Source: HdN1 sp964473645
GTDB lineage: Bacteria; Pseudomonadota; Gammaproteobacteria; Pseudomonadales; Ketobacteraceae
Length of the DNA: 64,000 nt
Reading direction: 5' to 3'
Assembly: GCA_964473645.1 (NCBI GenBank)
Contig: CAYYPW010000006.1
Span: forward strand, 1-64,000
Shown: one piece after another, positions 8,630 through 17,768 of the stretch
Layout of the letters: the number at the start of each line of letters is the position of its first letter
Position numbering within the stretch: position 1 is the first letter of the stretch
Made by a program: the position numbers and the translations under genes
Notes under the pieces: generated by a model
Told to the model about the DNA's origin: nothing
Database searches by the model: none
What the model saw: only the letters and a program-made list of their open reading frames with translations

Positions 8630-9229
8630 ATGAAGCGAATACTGGTGCTTTATTACAGCCGCACCGGCAATACCGCCCGCATGGCCAAGCATATCTGCGA
8701 AGGGATCGAGCGCGTCGGTGGCGCCGAAAGCCTGTGCCGTACTGTACCGCCCGTGATTGCCGATATTAGTGGTCAAGGCGCTGCAATACCCGAAGCCGGT
8801 GATGCCTATGTGCAATTGGACGAACTCGCTCGCTGCGACGGTTTGATCATTGGCTCCCCTACTCGCTTTGGTAACATGGCGGCACCGCTCAAACACTTTC
8901 TCGATCAAACCGGCGGGCTTTGGCAAAAAGGTTCGCTGACAGACAAACCGGCGGCAGTGTTTACCTCAACGGGCAGCCTGCATGGCGGCCAAGAATCCAC
9001 GTTGCTTTCCATGATGCTGCCACTGTTACACCATGGCATGATTCTGGTGGGCCTGCCCTATCGCGAGGCGGCATTAATGAGTACAAATGCAGGTGGCACG
9101 CCTTACGGTGCTAGCCATTGGTCGGGGCCGACGGCGGGGCAATCCTTGCAAAACGATGAGATTGCGTTGTGCGTGGCATTGGGTAAACGGGTCGCGACCT
9201 TGGCCGTTGCACTGGGGGGCAACCGATGA
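8630..9229 (+). CDS. wrbA: NAD(P)H:quinone oxidoreductase, WrbA family
   Basis: This flavodoxin-like protein of 199 aa should reduce quinones with two electrons from NAD(P)H using FMN. The phosphate-binding loop is YYSRTGNTARMAKHI near the N-terminus; the isoalloxazine loops are GSPTRFGNMAAPLK and FTSTGSLHGGQE. The ATG at 8630 is chosen over a GTG 6 nt upstream because the ribosome site aagggg lies before it. The stop overlaps the next start by 4 nt, which couples it to the DUF2069 gene. Confidence 0.93.
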   Translation: MKRILVLYYSRTGNTARMAKHICEGIERVGGAESLCRTVPPVIADISGQGAAIPEAGDAYVQLDELARCDGLIIGSPTRFGNMAAPLKHFLDQTGGLWQKGSLTDKPAAVFTSTGSLHGGQESTLLSMMLPLLHHGMILVGLPYREAALMSTNAGGTPYGASHWSGPTAGQSLQNDEIALCVALGKRVATLAVALGGNR

Positions 9230-9609
9230 CGAATTTGCACTCTCGACTGACCTTGGCGCATCGCATTACGATCTTCGGGGTTGTCTGTCTGATGGTGTTT
9301 GGCATGCTGCCTTCCATGCAGGAGGGATTTTCTACGCCGCGCTGGATGATGGATCTTGCGTATGGGGTGCCGCTTGCGTTGTTTCTGCCGTTTTTGAAAA
9401 TCAGTAAGCCCAAACGTTACGCGTGGCTTTGCTTCGTGATACTGGTGTACTTTTGTGAAGGTGTTCTGGATGCCTTCACCTGGCCAGCGACGCAAGGCCT
9501 TTTTGGCTTTGTCACCGTTTTGCTGACGTGTGAGATTTTCATCGCCAGCATGATGGCGTCGCGTTGGGCCGGGCAACAGATCGCTCGCTCCCCACTGCCT
9601 GATGCTTGA
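9226..9609 (+). CDS. DUF2069 membrane protein
   Basis: This protein of 127 aa has about four hydrophobic segments and belongs to DUF2069, a small inner-membrane family common beside wrbA and arsC in gammaproteobacteria. The family has no known function. It overlaps wrbA by 4 nt and the RDD gene by 8 nt. The C-terminal tail SRWAGQQIARSPLPDA is polar. Confidence 0.85.
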   Translation: MTNLHSRLTLAHRITIFGVVCLMVFGMLPSMQEGFSTPRWMMDLAYGVPLALFLPFLKISKPKRYAWLCFVILVYFCEGVLDAFTWPATQGLFGFVTVLLTCEIFIASMMASRWAGQQIARSPLPDA

Positions 9610-10282
9610 TACGAATTATCAGATCGAAACGCCGGAAAATATCGACATCGATATTCGTGTCGCCGGGCCTTCTGCGCGGGCGCTGGCGTTTTTAATCGAC
9701 CTTGCCATTCGCGGCTCGGCGACGTTGGGGATATTTTATGTGTTCACCCTCTTTCAAGAAGTGGGCATGGGCATTTTTTCGATCCTGGCATTTTTGATCG
9801 AATGGTTTTACCCGGTGGTGTTCGAGGTGATGAACCGGGGGCGCACACCGGGCAAGCAAACCATGGGCCTGCAAGTGCTCAACGATGATGGTACACCCGT
9901 CACCTGGTCGACCAGCCTGCTGCGTAATTTGTTGCGGTTTGTGGATTTTCTTCCGGCGTTTTATGGAGTCGGATTGGTAACGTGCTGTGTCAGCCGCCAG
10001 TTCAAACGCTTGGGTGACCTGGCCGCTGGAACGGTGGTCGTCTACTCGCCACCACCCGCGAGGGTTGCGGCATTATCAACACTTCCACCGTTACCCTCAC
10101 CCGTCCCCCTGAGTGTTGACGAACAACGCGCCATTCTCAGTTTTGCTGAGCGCGCCAACCAATTGTCAGAGAGCCGCCAACAGGAACTGGCGAATCACTT
10201 GGCCCCGATGCTGGCCAGCAGTGACGACGACGCAGTAAAAACCTTGCAGCGCATTGCGGTCTGGCTGGTGGGCTCACGATGA
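9602..10282 (+). CDS. RDD family membrane protein
   Basis: This protein of 226 aa has an RDD domain: R-A-L-A-F-LIDL in the first segment (RALAFLIDLAI) and NRGRTPGKQTMGLQVL after the second. Two to three membrane segments occupy residues 20-140. The rest is a soluble tail. It opens the RDD/SpoIIM/DUF4129/DUF4350/MoxR/DUF58 series found widely in bacteria and probably acts with it in the inner membrane. The biochemical function is unknown. Confidence 0.88.
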   Translation: MLDTNYQIETPENIDIDIRVAGPSARALAFLIDLAIRGSATLGIFYVFTLFQEVGMGIFSILAFLIEWFYPVVFEVMNRGRTPGKQTMGLQVLNDDGTPVTWSTSLLRNLLRFVDFLPAFYGVGLVTCCVSRQFKRLGDLAAGTVVVYSPPPARVAALSTLPPLPSPVPLSVDEQRAILSFAERANQLSESRQQELANHLAPMLASSDDDAVKTLQRIAVWLVGSR

Positions 10283-11241
10283 AGCAACAATTGTTCGAAC
10301 AAGCCAATCAGGTGGCATGGCAAAAACTCGAAGACAGTTTTAAGGCCGTTGAACCTGCGTTGTCAGCACACGAATTTGTGCAGCTTTATCGACAGGTGTG
10401 TCACGACCTGGCCGTTGCACAACAACGCCAGTACAGCCCTTATTTGGTCGATCGCCTCAACCGTCTCGTTATGGAAGGCCACCAACGGCTGTATCAACGC
10501 AAGACGCGTTTTTTTTATGCATTGATGCAGTTTTTGACGCACGGTTTGCCACAAGCCGTGCGCGACGAGGCGCGTTATTTATGGCTGGCCGTCGGATTGT
10601 TTGGCGGACCTGCCCTGATATTCGGGACTGCCGTGTACTTTTTTCCGCAACTCATATATGCGGTGTTTAGTAGCGAACAGATACGCGAATTCTCTGAGAT
10701 GTACCACCCGACGGCACACGCCACCATGCAGGAAACGCGCAGTGCGGCCGATGATTTTCTAATGTTCGGTTATTACATTCGCAACAATATTGGCATTGCC
10801 TTTCAGACTTTTGCCGGTGGTATTGCGTTTGGTGTGGGAACGCTATTCTTTTTGATCTACAACGGCGTAGTGATTGGAGGGGTTGCCGGGCATCTCACGG
10901 AAATCGGCCACCTCAACAGTTTTTACTCGTTTGTCATTACCCATGGTGCATTTGAATTGACCGGCATTGCAATGGCAGGTGCGGCAGGGTTTAAATTAGG
11001 CGCAGCGCTATTGCTTCCTGGGAATCAGACACGCATGGCGGCATTGCGTAATGCTGCAGCCAACGCCATGCCCATTGTGTACGGCATTATATTGTTTTTG
11101 CTGATCGCGGCATTTATTGAAGCGTTTTGGTCATCTAGTTCGATGGTGCCTTCCTGGCTTAAATATTTAGTGGGCACCGCGCTGTGGACTGCCGTAATAA
11201 GCTACCTCGCATTGGCCGGGAGGACGCATGGATCTGACTAA
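10279..11241 (+). CDS. SpoIIM-like (DUF95) membrane protein
   Basis: This protein of 320 aa has a soluble helical N-terminus of about 100 residues and then about five membrane segments. The family-typical ITHGAFELTGIAMAGAAGFK motif lies in the second half, as in stage II sporulation protein M homologues. There is no sporulation context here; in Gram-negative bacteria these proteins go with MoxR/DUF58 operons. It overlaps the RDD gene by 4 nt and the DUF4129 gene by 14 nt, which implies translational coupling. Confidence 0.9.
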   Translation: MKQQLFEQANQVAWQKLEDSFKAVEPALSAHEFVQLYRQVCHDLAVAQQRQYSPYLVDRLNRLVMEGHQRLYQRKTRFFYALMQFLTHGLPQAVRDEARYLWLAVGLFGGPALIFGTAVYFFPQLIYAVFSSEQIREFSEMYHPTAHATMQETRSAADDFLMFGYYIRNNIGIAFQTFAGGIAFGVGTLFFLIYNGVVIGGVAGHLTEIGHLNSFYSFVITHGAFELTGIAMAGAAGFKLGAALLLPGNQTRMAALRNAAANAMPIVYGIILFLLIAAFIEAFWSSSSMVPSWLKYLVGTALWTAVISYLALAGRTHGSD

Positions 11242-12799
11242 AGTCAGCGCCCGCATTCGCCCTCGCCTGCCCTATGAAGCCATGGATCTTGGTTTTCTGA
11301 TGGTGCGACACTGGTGGAAAGAATTGTTTTTGATCCAGATTCTTTTATTTGGCGTACTCGGGTTGACGTTCTATTTGATGTTTCGTGATCTCTCTATGGT
11401 CATGTTGCTGCTATGGTGGTTCAAACCCGTCATTGAAACCTTTCATCTGCAATTTTTTGGGCGCGCACTCTTTGATGAACGCCTGCATGCGCAACATATT
11501 CTGCGACATAAATGGTCGATTCTGTTTCATGAAATTATTGCCAAACTGACTTGGCGACGCTTTCATCCCTTACGCAGCTTTGTGATGCCTGTGGCGGAAC
11601 TTGAACAGTTATCCGGTAAAACACGCATGCAACGTATTCGTGTGCTGTCACGCACCAATGCCGGTTCAGCGCTGTGGTTGACGAGCCTGGGGGCCATGGT
11701 GGAGACCATCATCATGGTGGATGCACTATTGGTCGCCTTCGCGCTTCTACCCAAGGAAGTCACAGATCGCATCGACTGGAATCAAATGCTGACCGATGAA
11801 ATCCTCACGACCTGGGCAGCACTGGCAGGTATTCTTGCCATGTTTCTGGTCATGCCTTTTTATGTCGCCGCCGGATTTAGTCTGTATATCAATCGCCGTA
11901 CCTGGCTAGAAGGTTGGGATATTGAGCTGACCTTCAAACACCTCGCGCACCGCCTGGAAAAACACAAAAAGCCAGCTGGAATATTGATGGTAGCGGCGCT
12001 TGCAATGGGTGTGAGCGGGCACCCCCAATACGCCCAGGCGGAAGAGGCCACCCACAACCCCAGCGTGCCCCCCACCACAATGACGCTGGATGGCGAACCT
12101 ACCTCGTCGCTGCAGCGTGTGCCTCCCCTTTCACCACGAAACCTGCAAGAAGCCCGCAACGCCATGGGTGAGATCCTGGAAGGGCCGGATTTTCGCCGCA
12201 TGGAAAAGCGTGAGGTATTGCGCCCCATTACCGAAGAACCAAAAAAATCCACGCCACGGTCACTGAAAAAAATTCTGGCCTGGTTCGCCAAATTAGGGGA
12301 ATGGATCGCTCAAGCCACTGAAGTGATCATGTGGGCCAGCATAGCCTTGGTCATTTTGGTGCTGGCAAGATTATGGCCCCGTTTTCGACAAGGCTTGCGA
12401 CCCCGTCGTTCTCAGCAGGACCCACGTAACGGTGCGTCTTTGATCTATGGTCCAGAGGGACAGTTACCCGCATTACCAGAACATCTGACCGCCGAAGCGC
12501 AACGTTACTGGCAGGAGGGCAATGCCCGTGAAGCCCTCAGCCTGCTGTATCGTGGCGCTTTAACGAGTTTGTGCGAACGCTTTCAATTGCCTCTTCACAA
12601 TAGCTGCACCGAAATTGAGAGTGTCGAAATCTGTCAGGAGCACTGCCCTGCTGTCGTTGGTAACTACTTTAACCGGTTGACGCAGGCGTGGATGCGCCTG
12701 GCGTATGGGCATCGCGAAATCAGCCAACAGGAATTTGATGATTTGCTCAAGGATTGGATTCTCTTTCATGCCAAAACCGCAGAGGTAGAGGCAGGATGA
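11228..12799 (+). CDS. DUF4129 membrane protein
   Basis: This protein of 523 aa has hydrophobic segments around residues 30-60, 140-170, 195-220 and 355-375. The C-terminal DUF4129 region is recognisable by REALSLLYRGALTSLCERF and a later YGHREISQQEF. Residues 245-350 are polar and probably periplasmic. DUF4129 proteins in actinobacteria and proteobacteria accompany DUF58 and MoxR; none has a settled activity. The gene overlaps both neighbours. Confidence 0.82.
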   Translation: MDLTKVSARIRPRLPYEAMDLGFLMVRHWWKELFLIQILLFGVLGLTFYLMFRDLSMVMLLLWWFKPVIETFHLQFFGRALFDERLHAQHILRHKWSILFHEIIAKLTWRRFHPLRSFVMPVAELEQLSGKTRMQRIRVLSRTNAGSALWLTSLGAMVETIIMVDALLVAFALLPKEVTDRIDWNQMLTDEILTTWAALAGILAMFLVMPFYVAAGFSLYINRRTWLEGWDIELTFKHLAHRLEKHKKPAGILMVAALAMGVSGHPQYAQAEEATHNPSVPPTTMTLDGEPTSSLQRVPPLSPRNLQEARNAMGEILEGPDFRRMEKREVLRPITEEPKKSTPRSLKKILAWFAKLGEWIAQATEVIMWASIALVILVLARLWPRFRQGLRPRRSQQDPRNGASLIYGPEGQLPALPEHLTAEAQRYWQEGNAREALSLLYRGALTSLCERFQLPLHNSCTEIESVEICQEHCPAVVGNYFNRLTQAWMRLAYGHREISQQEFDDLLKDWILFHAKTAEVEAG

Positions 12800-14244
12800 A
12801 AGTGAAAACTCGCTATGTTTTGGGCACGGTAATAGTAGCACTGGCGGGCTGGCTGATTTGGCACTTCGCTACCCACTATGCTTACAAAACTATCTGGGTC
12901 GATCTTGGACCGATTCCTGAAGCGCGGAATACGCCGTATTTCGCGGCACAAAAATTTCTTGAACAAAAAGGCTATGATGTCAAAACCTCTGGATTGCTGG
13001 CAGAAGTCACTGGCAGACTGGATGCAACCGATACACTGCTATTGTTCTATGACCATGAACTCGAATATCAGGCATTGAGCACTGAAATCGACAATTGGGT
13101 CAAGCAAGGGGGCCACTTAGTCCTGACGGTACATTACCTGTGGGATGAAGATAATCAGTCCAGTGGTGACGTTTATCTCGATGATCTGGGCGTCAGGCAA
13201 TTCTTGTGGCCCAAAGAATCGGCAGAAGACACCGATGCAAAGAGCGAAGCGAATGAGGCCGACGAAGATAGCAATGAAAGCGCTGAAACGTCTGCGCAAG
13301 AGGAATCACTTGAAGATGACGCTGATATCAATGATGAAGCACCTGAACTCGATGACGAAAATGCACTAAAGGATGTTGCCTCTGCGGATAATTCTAGTGC
13401 TGCTGGAGAAAACATCGACTCTGGCACTGGCACTGGCACTGGCACTGGCACTGGCACTGATGATTCTGTGCAGGAAAAAATTGTCCCATTAAAAAATCTG
13501 AATATCCCCACTGACAACGAAACCAAGACAGAAGCCTGCAATCTTGACTATATCGAGAATGTCAGTTTGTTGCCTTTGCAGCAGGGATCGCACCCGCTGA
13601 GAATTGCCTTCGAACCCGAATACCATGTGGAAGATGTGTCGGGCAACGCGCACGCGCCTTTTACAGAGGCACCCGCCCATATACTTCAATACACGCGCGG
13701 CGCTGGCAAAATTACGGTGCTCACTGACTATTTCATCTTTAACGACAATAACATTGGGGATTATGACCACGCCTTCTTCTTGTGGTGGCTGGCACAGGAC
13801 AGCCCGCGGGTTTGGTTGATATACGATAAAGATTCAGACACGCTAATCAGCCTCATCTGGGAATCAGCCCCCTATCTTTGCATCAGTGTTTTACTGCTGT
13901 TGGGAGGCTGGTTGCTATACCGGGGTCGCCGATTCGGGCCGATCCTCAATAGAGAACACGTTTCCCGGCGACAGTTGCAGGAACATATTGATGCCAGCAC
14001 GGCGTTAATGTGGCGGCAACAGGAGCAGGCCCAATTGATCGATGAAGCACGACAGCCCGTGCTGAGCAAATGCCCATTGGTTGCCAACCAAATTACACGA
14101 ACTCCCCGCTTAAAACGGGCGTTAGAAAAACTGAATATCAGTGAAGAGCGTCTGCTTTGGGCGCTCACCACCCCTTCTGTCGAGGATGAAGCTGAATTCG
14201 TCGAGCTCATCCGCTTACTGCAACAGCTCAGGATGACGTTATGA
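12796..14244 (+). CDS. DUF4350 protein with acidic insert
   Basis: This protein of 482 aa, counted from MKVKTRYVLG, starts with a membrane anchor (residues 8-24). A GATase-like DUF4350 region follows (TDTLLLFYDHEL, then NWVKQGGHLVLTV) and a second membrane segment lies near 370-385 (YLCISVLLLLGGWLLYRGRR). Residues about 140-230 form an extremely acidic D/E/S insert that ends in a Gly-Thr repeat encoded by a hexanucleotide repeat. Without the insert the protein would be about 390 aa, nearer the family norm. The start overlaps the upstream stop by 4 nt. It probably works with the neighbouring MoxR and DUF58 proteins. Confidence 0.82.
   Translation: MKVKTRYVLGTVIVALAGWLIWHFATHYAYKTIWVDLGPIPEARNTPYFAAQKFLEQKGYDVKTSGLLAEVTGRLDATDTLLLFYDHELEYQALSTEIDNWVKQGGHLVLTVHYLWDEDNQSSGDVYLDDLGVRQFLWPKESAEDTDAKSEANEADEDSNESAETSAQEESLEDDADINDEAPELDDENALKDVASADNSSAAGENIDSGTGTGTGTGTGTDDSVQEKIVPLKNLNIPTDNETKTEACNLDYIENVSLLPLQQGSHPLRIAFEPEYHVEDVSGNAHAPFTEAPAHILQYTRGAGKITVLTDYFIFNDNNIGDYDHAFFLWWLAQDSPRVWLIYDKDSDTLISLIWESAPYLCISVLLLLGGWLLYRGRRFGPILNREHVSRRQLQEHIDASTALMWRQQEQAQLIDEARQPVLSKCPLVANQITRTPRLKRALEKLNISEERLLWALTTPSVEDEAEFVELIRLLQQLRMTL
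13421..13458 (+). repeat. Hexanucleotide microsatellite ctggca x6
   Basis: Six perfect tandem copies of ctggca plus two bases encode alternating Gly-Thr in the DUF4350 protein. The unit length is a multiple of three, so copy-number change would stay in frame. Confidence 0.95.
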
Positions 14245-15218
14245 ACACTTCCCCCATTACTGATATTGAACAAGCTGCAAAAGCCGTTGACACCATGCGT
14301 TATCAGATTGGTCGCGTGATGGTCGGGCAGGATGCGGTGATCGAACAGGTGATGGTCGCGCTGCTGGCTTCTGGTCATGTATTGATTGAGGGTGTGCCGG
14401 GCTTGGGTAAGACATTGCTGGTTAAAGCCCTGGCACAGTGTTTTAACGGCCAGTTTGCGCGCATTCAATTTACACCCGATTTGATGCCCAGCGACGTTAC
14501 CGGCCATGCCCTCTACGACATGAAAACCGAGCAATTCAAGATACGTCGCGGACCGGTTTTTACCAATTTATTGCTGGCCGATGAAATCAATAGAGCCCCC
14601 GCGAAAACGCAGGCCGCCCTGCTGGAAGTCATGCAGGAAAAGCAGATCACGATTGAAGGCAAGGGCTTTCACGCGATGACGCCCTTTATGGTGTTGGCCA
14701 CCCAAAACCCGATTGAGCAGGAAGGTACGTATCCTTTGCCTGAAGCCGAACTCGATCGATTCATGTTGAAAATCAAGATTGATTACCCGGCGCAGGACGA
14801 AGAAGTGCGTCTTGTCACACAAGTGACCACTGGAAAAATGGAAGACAGTCTGGATGTTGCTGCCATTGAAGCCGTGCTCGACGGCGCTCAGGTACAACAG
14901 TTACAGCAGCTGACCTCAAACGTTTCGGCAGACCCGGCCGTGATTGAGTATGCCGTGCGCATAGCGCGGCAAACGCGTCAGTGGCAAAACTTCAGCTATG
15001 GTGCGGGGCCGCGTGCAAGCATCGCATTGCTACGTGCCGGGCGCGCGCAGGCCTTGATCAAACACCGGGACTACGTGTTGCCTGATGATATCAAGCGCGT
15101 GGCATTGCCTGTCTTGCGCCACCGCATTCGCCTGAACGCCGAAATGGAACTGGAAGGCATATCACCTGACCAGGCGCTTGAAAGCATGATTGCAGAGGTG
15201 GATGCCCCTCGCCTATGA
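14241..15218 (+). CDS. MoxR family AAA+ ATPase
   Basis: This AAA+ ATPase of 325 aa has Walker A GVPGLGKT at 51-58, Walker B LLLADEIN at 110-117 and sensor motif ATQNPIEQEGTYPLPEAELDR. MoxR proteins are chaperone-like and act with VWA or DUF58 partners to mature or remodel envelope complexes. The DUF58 gene follows with a 4-nt overlap, as is typical. It is the canonical MoxR of the window and is distinct in sequence from the second MoxR-like ATPase at 53-54.6 kb. Confidence 0.95.
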   Translation: MNTSPITDIEQAAKAVDTMRYQIGRVMVGQDAVIEQVMVALLASGHVLIEGVPGLGKTLLVKALAQCFNGQFARIQFTPDLMPSDVTGHALYDMKTEQFKIRRGPVFTNLLLADEINRAPAKTQAALLEVMQEKQITIEGKGFHAMTPFMVLATQNPIEQEGTYPLPEAELDRFMLKIKIDYPAQDEEVRLVTQVTTGKMEDSLDVAAIEAVLDGAQVQQLQQLTSNVSADPAVIEYAVRIARQTRQWQNFSYGAGPRASIALLRAGRAQALIKHRDYVLPDDIKRVALPVLRHRIRLNAEMELEGISPDQALESMIAEVDAPRL

Positions 15219-16561
15219 GACCCACGCCGCGTTTGCTGAAAATACTGGGTGCCATGAGCCTTTTGGCACTCGGGGTGGCCATTCCGAAGTGGGTGGCGGC
15301 CGGCAAACACACGATTTTGCCCTTTATGGGCACGGTCGAGAATATCTGGTGGGGACTTTTTGTAACGCTGATCCTGGTCTGCGTATTGGACATTTATTTA
15401 ACGCGGCGTGCACCACGGATCAGAATTAGCCGCACGCACAGTGACAATGTGGCTTTGGGGCGGGATTACCCGGTGCACTTGCTGCTTGAGCATCGATACA
15501 AACGCCCTATGCCGATCATTTTATACGATCATCACCCCTTGACCTGCGACACGGTAGCGAAATCAACACCGGTCACCTTGCTGCCGGGACAAAAAGCGCA
15601 GGTGACTTACGAAATCACGCCGCAATTAAGGGGCGAACAAGTATTTGGCAAAACCGATGTATTGGTGCCTGGGCCGCTCGGATTGTGGCATCAGCGCTGG
15701 TCGCTGGGGGAAATTACACGCTTGCGTGTGTACCCTAATTTTGAATTGCTTGCCAAACTGTCGATGATTACGACGCAGCAAAATCGCACACAACTGGGAA
15801 TTCGCCAGCAATATCGGCGTGGCGAAGGCATGGAGTTTCACCAGTTGCGCGAGTTTCGCCAGGGGGATTCGTTGCGGCAAATTGACTGGAAGGCGTCTAG
15901 TCGCAAGCATAAGCTGATTTCGAAGGAGTATCAGGATGAGAAGGATCAGCAGATCATTTTCATGCTGGATTGTTCGCGTCGTATGCGGAGCATTGATGGT
16001 GAGTTGAGTTTTTTTGATCATGCGTTGCATGCGATGTTGATTTTGAGTCAGGTGGCGTTGCGTGAGGGGGATGCGGTGGGGATTCTCAGCTTTGGGGCTG
16101 GGTATCGTTGGCAGAAGCCGTTGAAGTCGAGTGGTGCGATCAATACGTTGTTGAATCATGTTTACGATATTTATCCAACGTCGCAGGCGCCGGATTATGC
16201 GGATGCGACGCGGCAGCTTTTGTTGCGGCATACGAAGCGTGCGTTGATTGTGTTGCTGACGAATATTGATCAGGCGGATATCAAGGAGTTGCGGCCGGCG
16301 ATTCGGGCAATGCAGGCTAAGCATTTGGTGATGGTGGCGAATTTGCAGGAGCCGATTTTGGATGTGTTGCAGAGGGAGGATGTGGAGGGGTTTCGGGATG
16401 CGTTGCGGTATTGTGGGGCGTCTGGGTTGAATTTGCAGCAGCAGGAGATGACGCGGAAGTTGCAGCAGTCGGGGGTGATTGCGATTAATACGATTCCGGA
16501 GAATTTACCGCATAATTTGGTGACGCATTATTTGGATGTTAAGCGGAGTCATCGGTTGTAG
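15215..16561 (+). CDS. DUF58 protein (VWA-like partner of MoxR)
   Basis: This protein of 448 aa has two N-terminal membrane segments (residues 10-65) and a DUF58 signature REFRQGDSLRQIDWKASSR near 213-231. A VWA-like fold follows (IIFMLDCSRRM near 249-259). It is the last gene of the MoxR operon. From about base 15,900 to its end the codon choice turns strongly to G and T in third positions, unlike its own first half. There is no visible frame break. Confidence 0.9.
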   Translation: MRPTPRLLKILGAMSLLALGVAIPKWVAAGKHTILPFMGTVENIWWGLFVTLILVCVLDIYLTRRAPRIRISRTHSDNVALGRDYPVHLLLEHRYKRPMPIILYDHHPLTCDTVAKSTPVTLLPGQKAQVTYEITPQLRGEQVFGKTDVLVPGPLGLWHQRWSLGEITRLRVYPNFELLAKLSMITTQQNRTQLGIRQQYRRGEGMEFHQLREFRQGDSLRQIDWKASSRKHKLISKEYQDEKDQQIIFMLDCSRRMRSIDGELSFFDHALHAMLILSQVALREGDAVGILSFGAGYRWQKPLKSSGAINTLLNHVYDIYPTSQAPDYADATRQLLLRHTKRALIVLLTNIDQADIKELRPAIRAMQAKHLVMVANLQEPILDVLQREDVEGFRDALRYCGASGLNLQQQEMTRKLQQSGVIAINTIPENLPHNLVTHYLDVKRSHRL

Positions 16562-16628
16562 AGCTGCAGTTACACGTGCACATCAATTTGAGTTTGTGAA
16601 TCATAGATTTTTGGTCGGGCTTCGGGGC

Positions 16629-16730
16629 GATTCGTGGGGTGTTGTTTCTGGAAACGCCGTGAATACGTCCATGTAGGCTCGACGGCGCCATCCATGGCGC
16701 CGACGTTCCATAAACAACACCCCACGAATC
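16629..16730. repeat. Hairpin repeat element, copy 2
   Basis: This is the reverse-oriented counterpart of the element at 24-131. The perfect 19-bp arms are 16629-16647 and 16712-16730; the inner arm is cgtggggtgttgttt. The interior again holds the nested gcgccat dyad. Compared with copy 1 the arm carries changes on one side that are matched by the complementary changes on the other. It lies between the convergent DUF58 and PfkB genes, so it could also act as a transcription barrier. Confidence 0.85.
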
Positions 16731-16784
16731 ACCACAAATTTCAGTGGTAAGAATTTACGGAGTGGAGACGTTTTTTCTGTTCCG

Positions 16785-17768
16785 CTATATCTCGGATTTT
16801 TTAACCACCCTGGTTTTGCTCTTCGCTGCCTCTTGTAACGCTTCCCATGTGAGTAGGATTTCTTTGGCGCCTTTGTGGGCGAGGACTGATTCGGCGTTGG
16901 TCATTGCGTAGTGGATGGCGTCTTCCATGGGGAGTTTTTTCATGATCATGGCGGTGAAGGTGGATGCGAAGGCGTCGCCAGCGCCGGTGGTTTCGACGAT
17001 GTGCAAATCGTTGGCGGGCTGGCCGTGGTAGTAGTGTTTTCGGTCGTAGACGTGTACGCCTTCGGCGCCGTCGGTGATGACGAAAAGGGCTGGGGGTAGT
17101 TTGGCCATTTCGTGCATCAGGGTGGGGATGCTGGGGCTTTCTTCGTAGGGGAAGCCGAGAAATTTGCAGGCTTCTTCGCGGTTCATGACCAAGAGTGTGG
17201 TGTGGTCGATGACTTTCTTGAGGCCTTGGTAGCCGCGGACGGCTTGGTAGTTGCTGGGGTTAAACGCTACGTTGTAGGTGGCGTTGGTGAGCATGTCGGA
17301 TACGGTGTCGAAGCTTTCGCCGAGCATGCTGGAGAGGTAGACCCATTGGGTGTCGAATGTAGGTATGTCGTCGGGGTGGAGTTGATCGTTGGCGCCTTTG
17401 AAGGCGAGGATGCTGCGATCGTCGTGGATGCTGTCGAGGATGAAGGAAATGCCTGTCTGGCCTTCGCTTTTGCCGATAAAACGGATGCCTTCAGCGGCGA
17501 GGCTTTTGATGATGAAGTCGCCGTTGCCATCGTCTCCCAGTTTGCCAAGATAGCCGGTTGAGAATCCGAGGCGTGCGAAGGTGACGGCGGTGTTGGTGCC
17601 CCCGCCTCCGGTTAATATCAGCAATTTGTTGATCAGCAGTTTGCTGCCCAGGGGGAAGGCGATGAGCTCTTCTTTGCGGGTGCGGGTTTCAATGCGGATC
17701 AGTTCGGAATCGGTGTCAGCAAAATAGTCAACGGCTGCACTGCCTACCGTTACCACATCGAATTTCAT
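16785..17768 (-). CDS. PfkB family carbohydrate/nucleoside kinase
   Basis: This ribokinase-fold kinase of 327 aa has the PfkB signature 2 ETTGAGDAFASTF with the catalytic Asp in GAGD, and the glycine-rich LTGGGGTNTAVTFARLG at the N-terminal substrate site. The substrate cannot be assigned from sequence; adenosine-kinase-like and sugar-kinase members both fit. Its start overlaps the glgA stop by 4 nt, so it is co-translated with glycogen synthase. A role in feeding or draining sugar phosphates at the glycogen node is inferred from this. It is the last gene of glgB-glgA-pfkB. Confidence 0.88.
   Translation of the reverse strand: MKFDVVTVGSAAVDYFADTDSELIRIETRTRKEELIAFPLGSKLLINKLLILTGGGGTNTAVTFARLGFSTGYLGKLGDDGNGDFIIKSLAAEGIRFIGKSEGQTGISFILDSIHDDRSILAFKGANDQLHPDDIPTFDTQWVYLSSMLGESFDTVSDMLTNATYNVAFNPSNYQAVRGYQGLKKVIDHTTLLVMNREEACKFLGFPYEESPSIPTLMHEMAKLPPALFVITDGAEGVHVYDRKHYYHGQPANDLHIVETTGAGDAFASTFTAMIMKKLPMEDAIHYAMTNAESVLAHKGAKEILLTWEALQEAAKSKTRVVKKSEI

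Noticed and set aside
13173..13541. Ser-rich open frame opposite the acidic insert of DUF4350
   Set aside because: Its composition follows from the complement of Asp/Glu codons; there is no ribosome site.
15626..16324. Open frame opposite DUF58
   Set aside because: It is Arg/Gln-rich, lacks domains and lies within a gene with clear family motifs.
24..16730. Composite transposon bounded by the two hairpin elements
   Set aside because: The enclosed genes are ordinary chromosomal ones in typical order, with no transposase or target duplication.
17112..17561. Val/Gly/Ala-rich open frame opposite PfkB
   Set aside because: It results from the G/T bias of the plus strand there.
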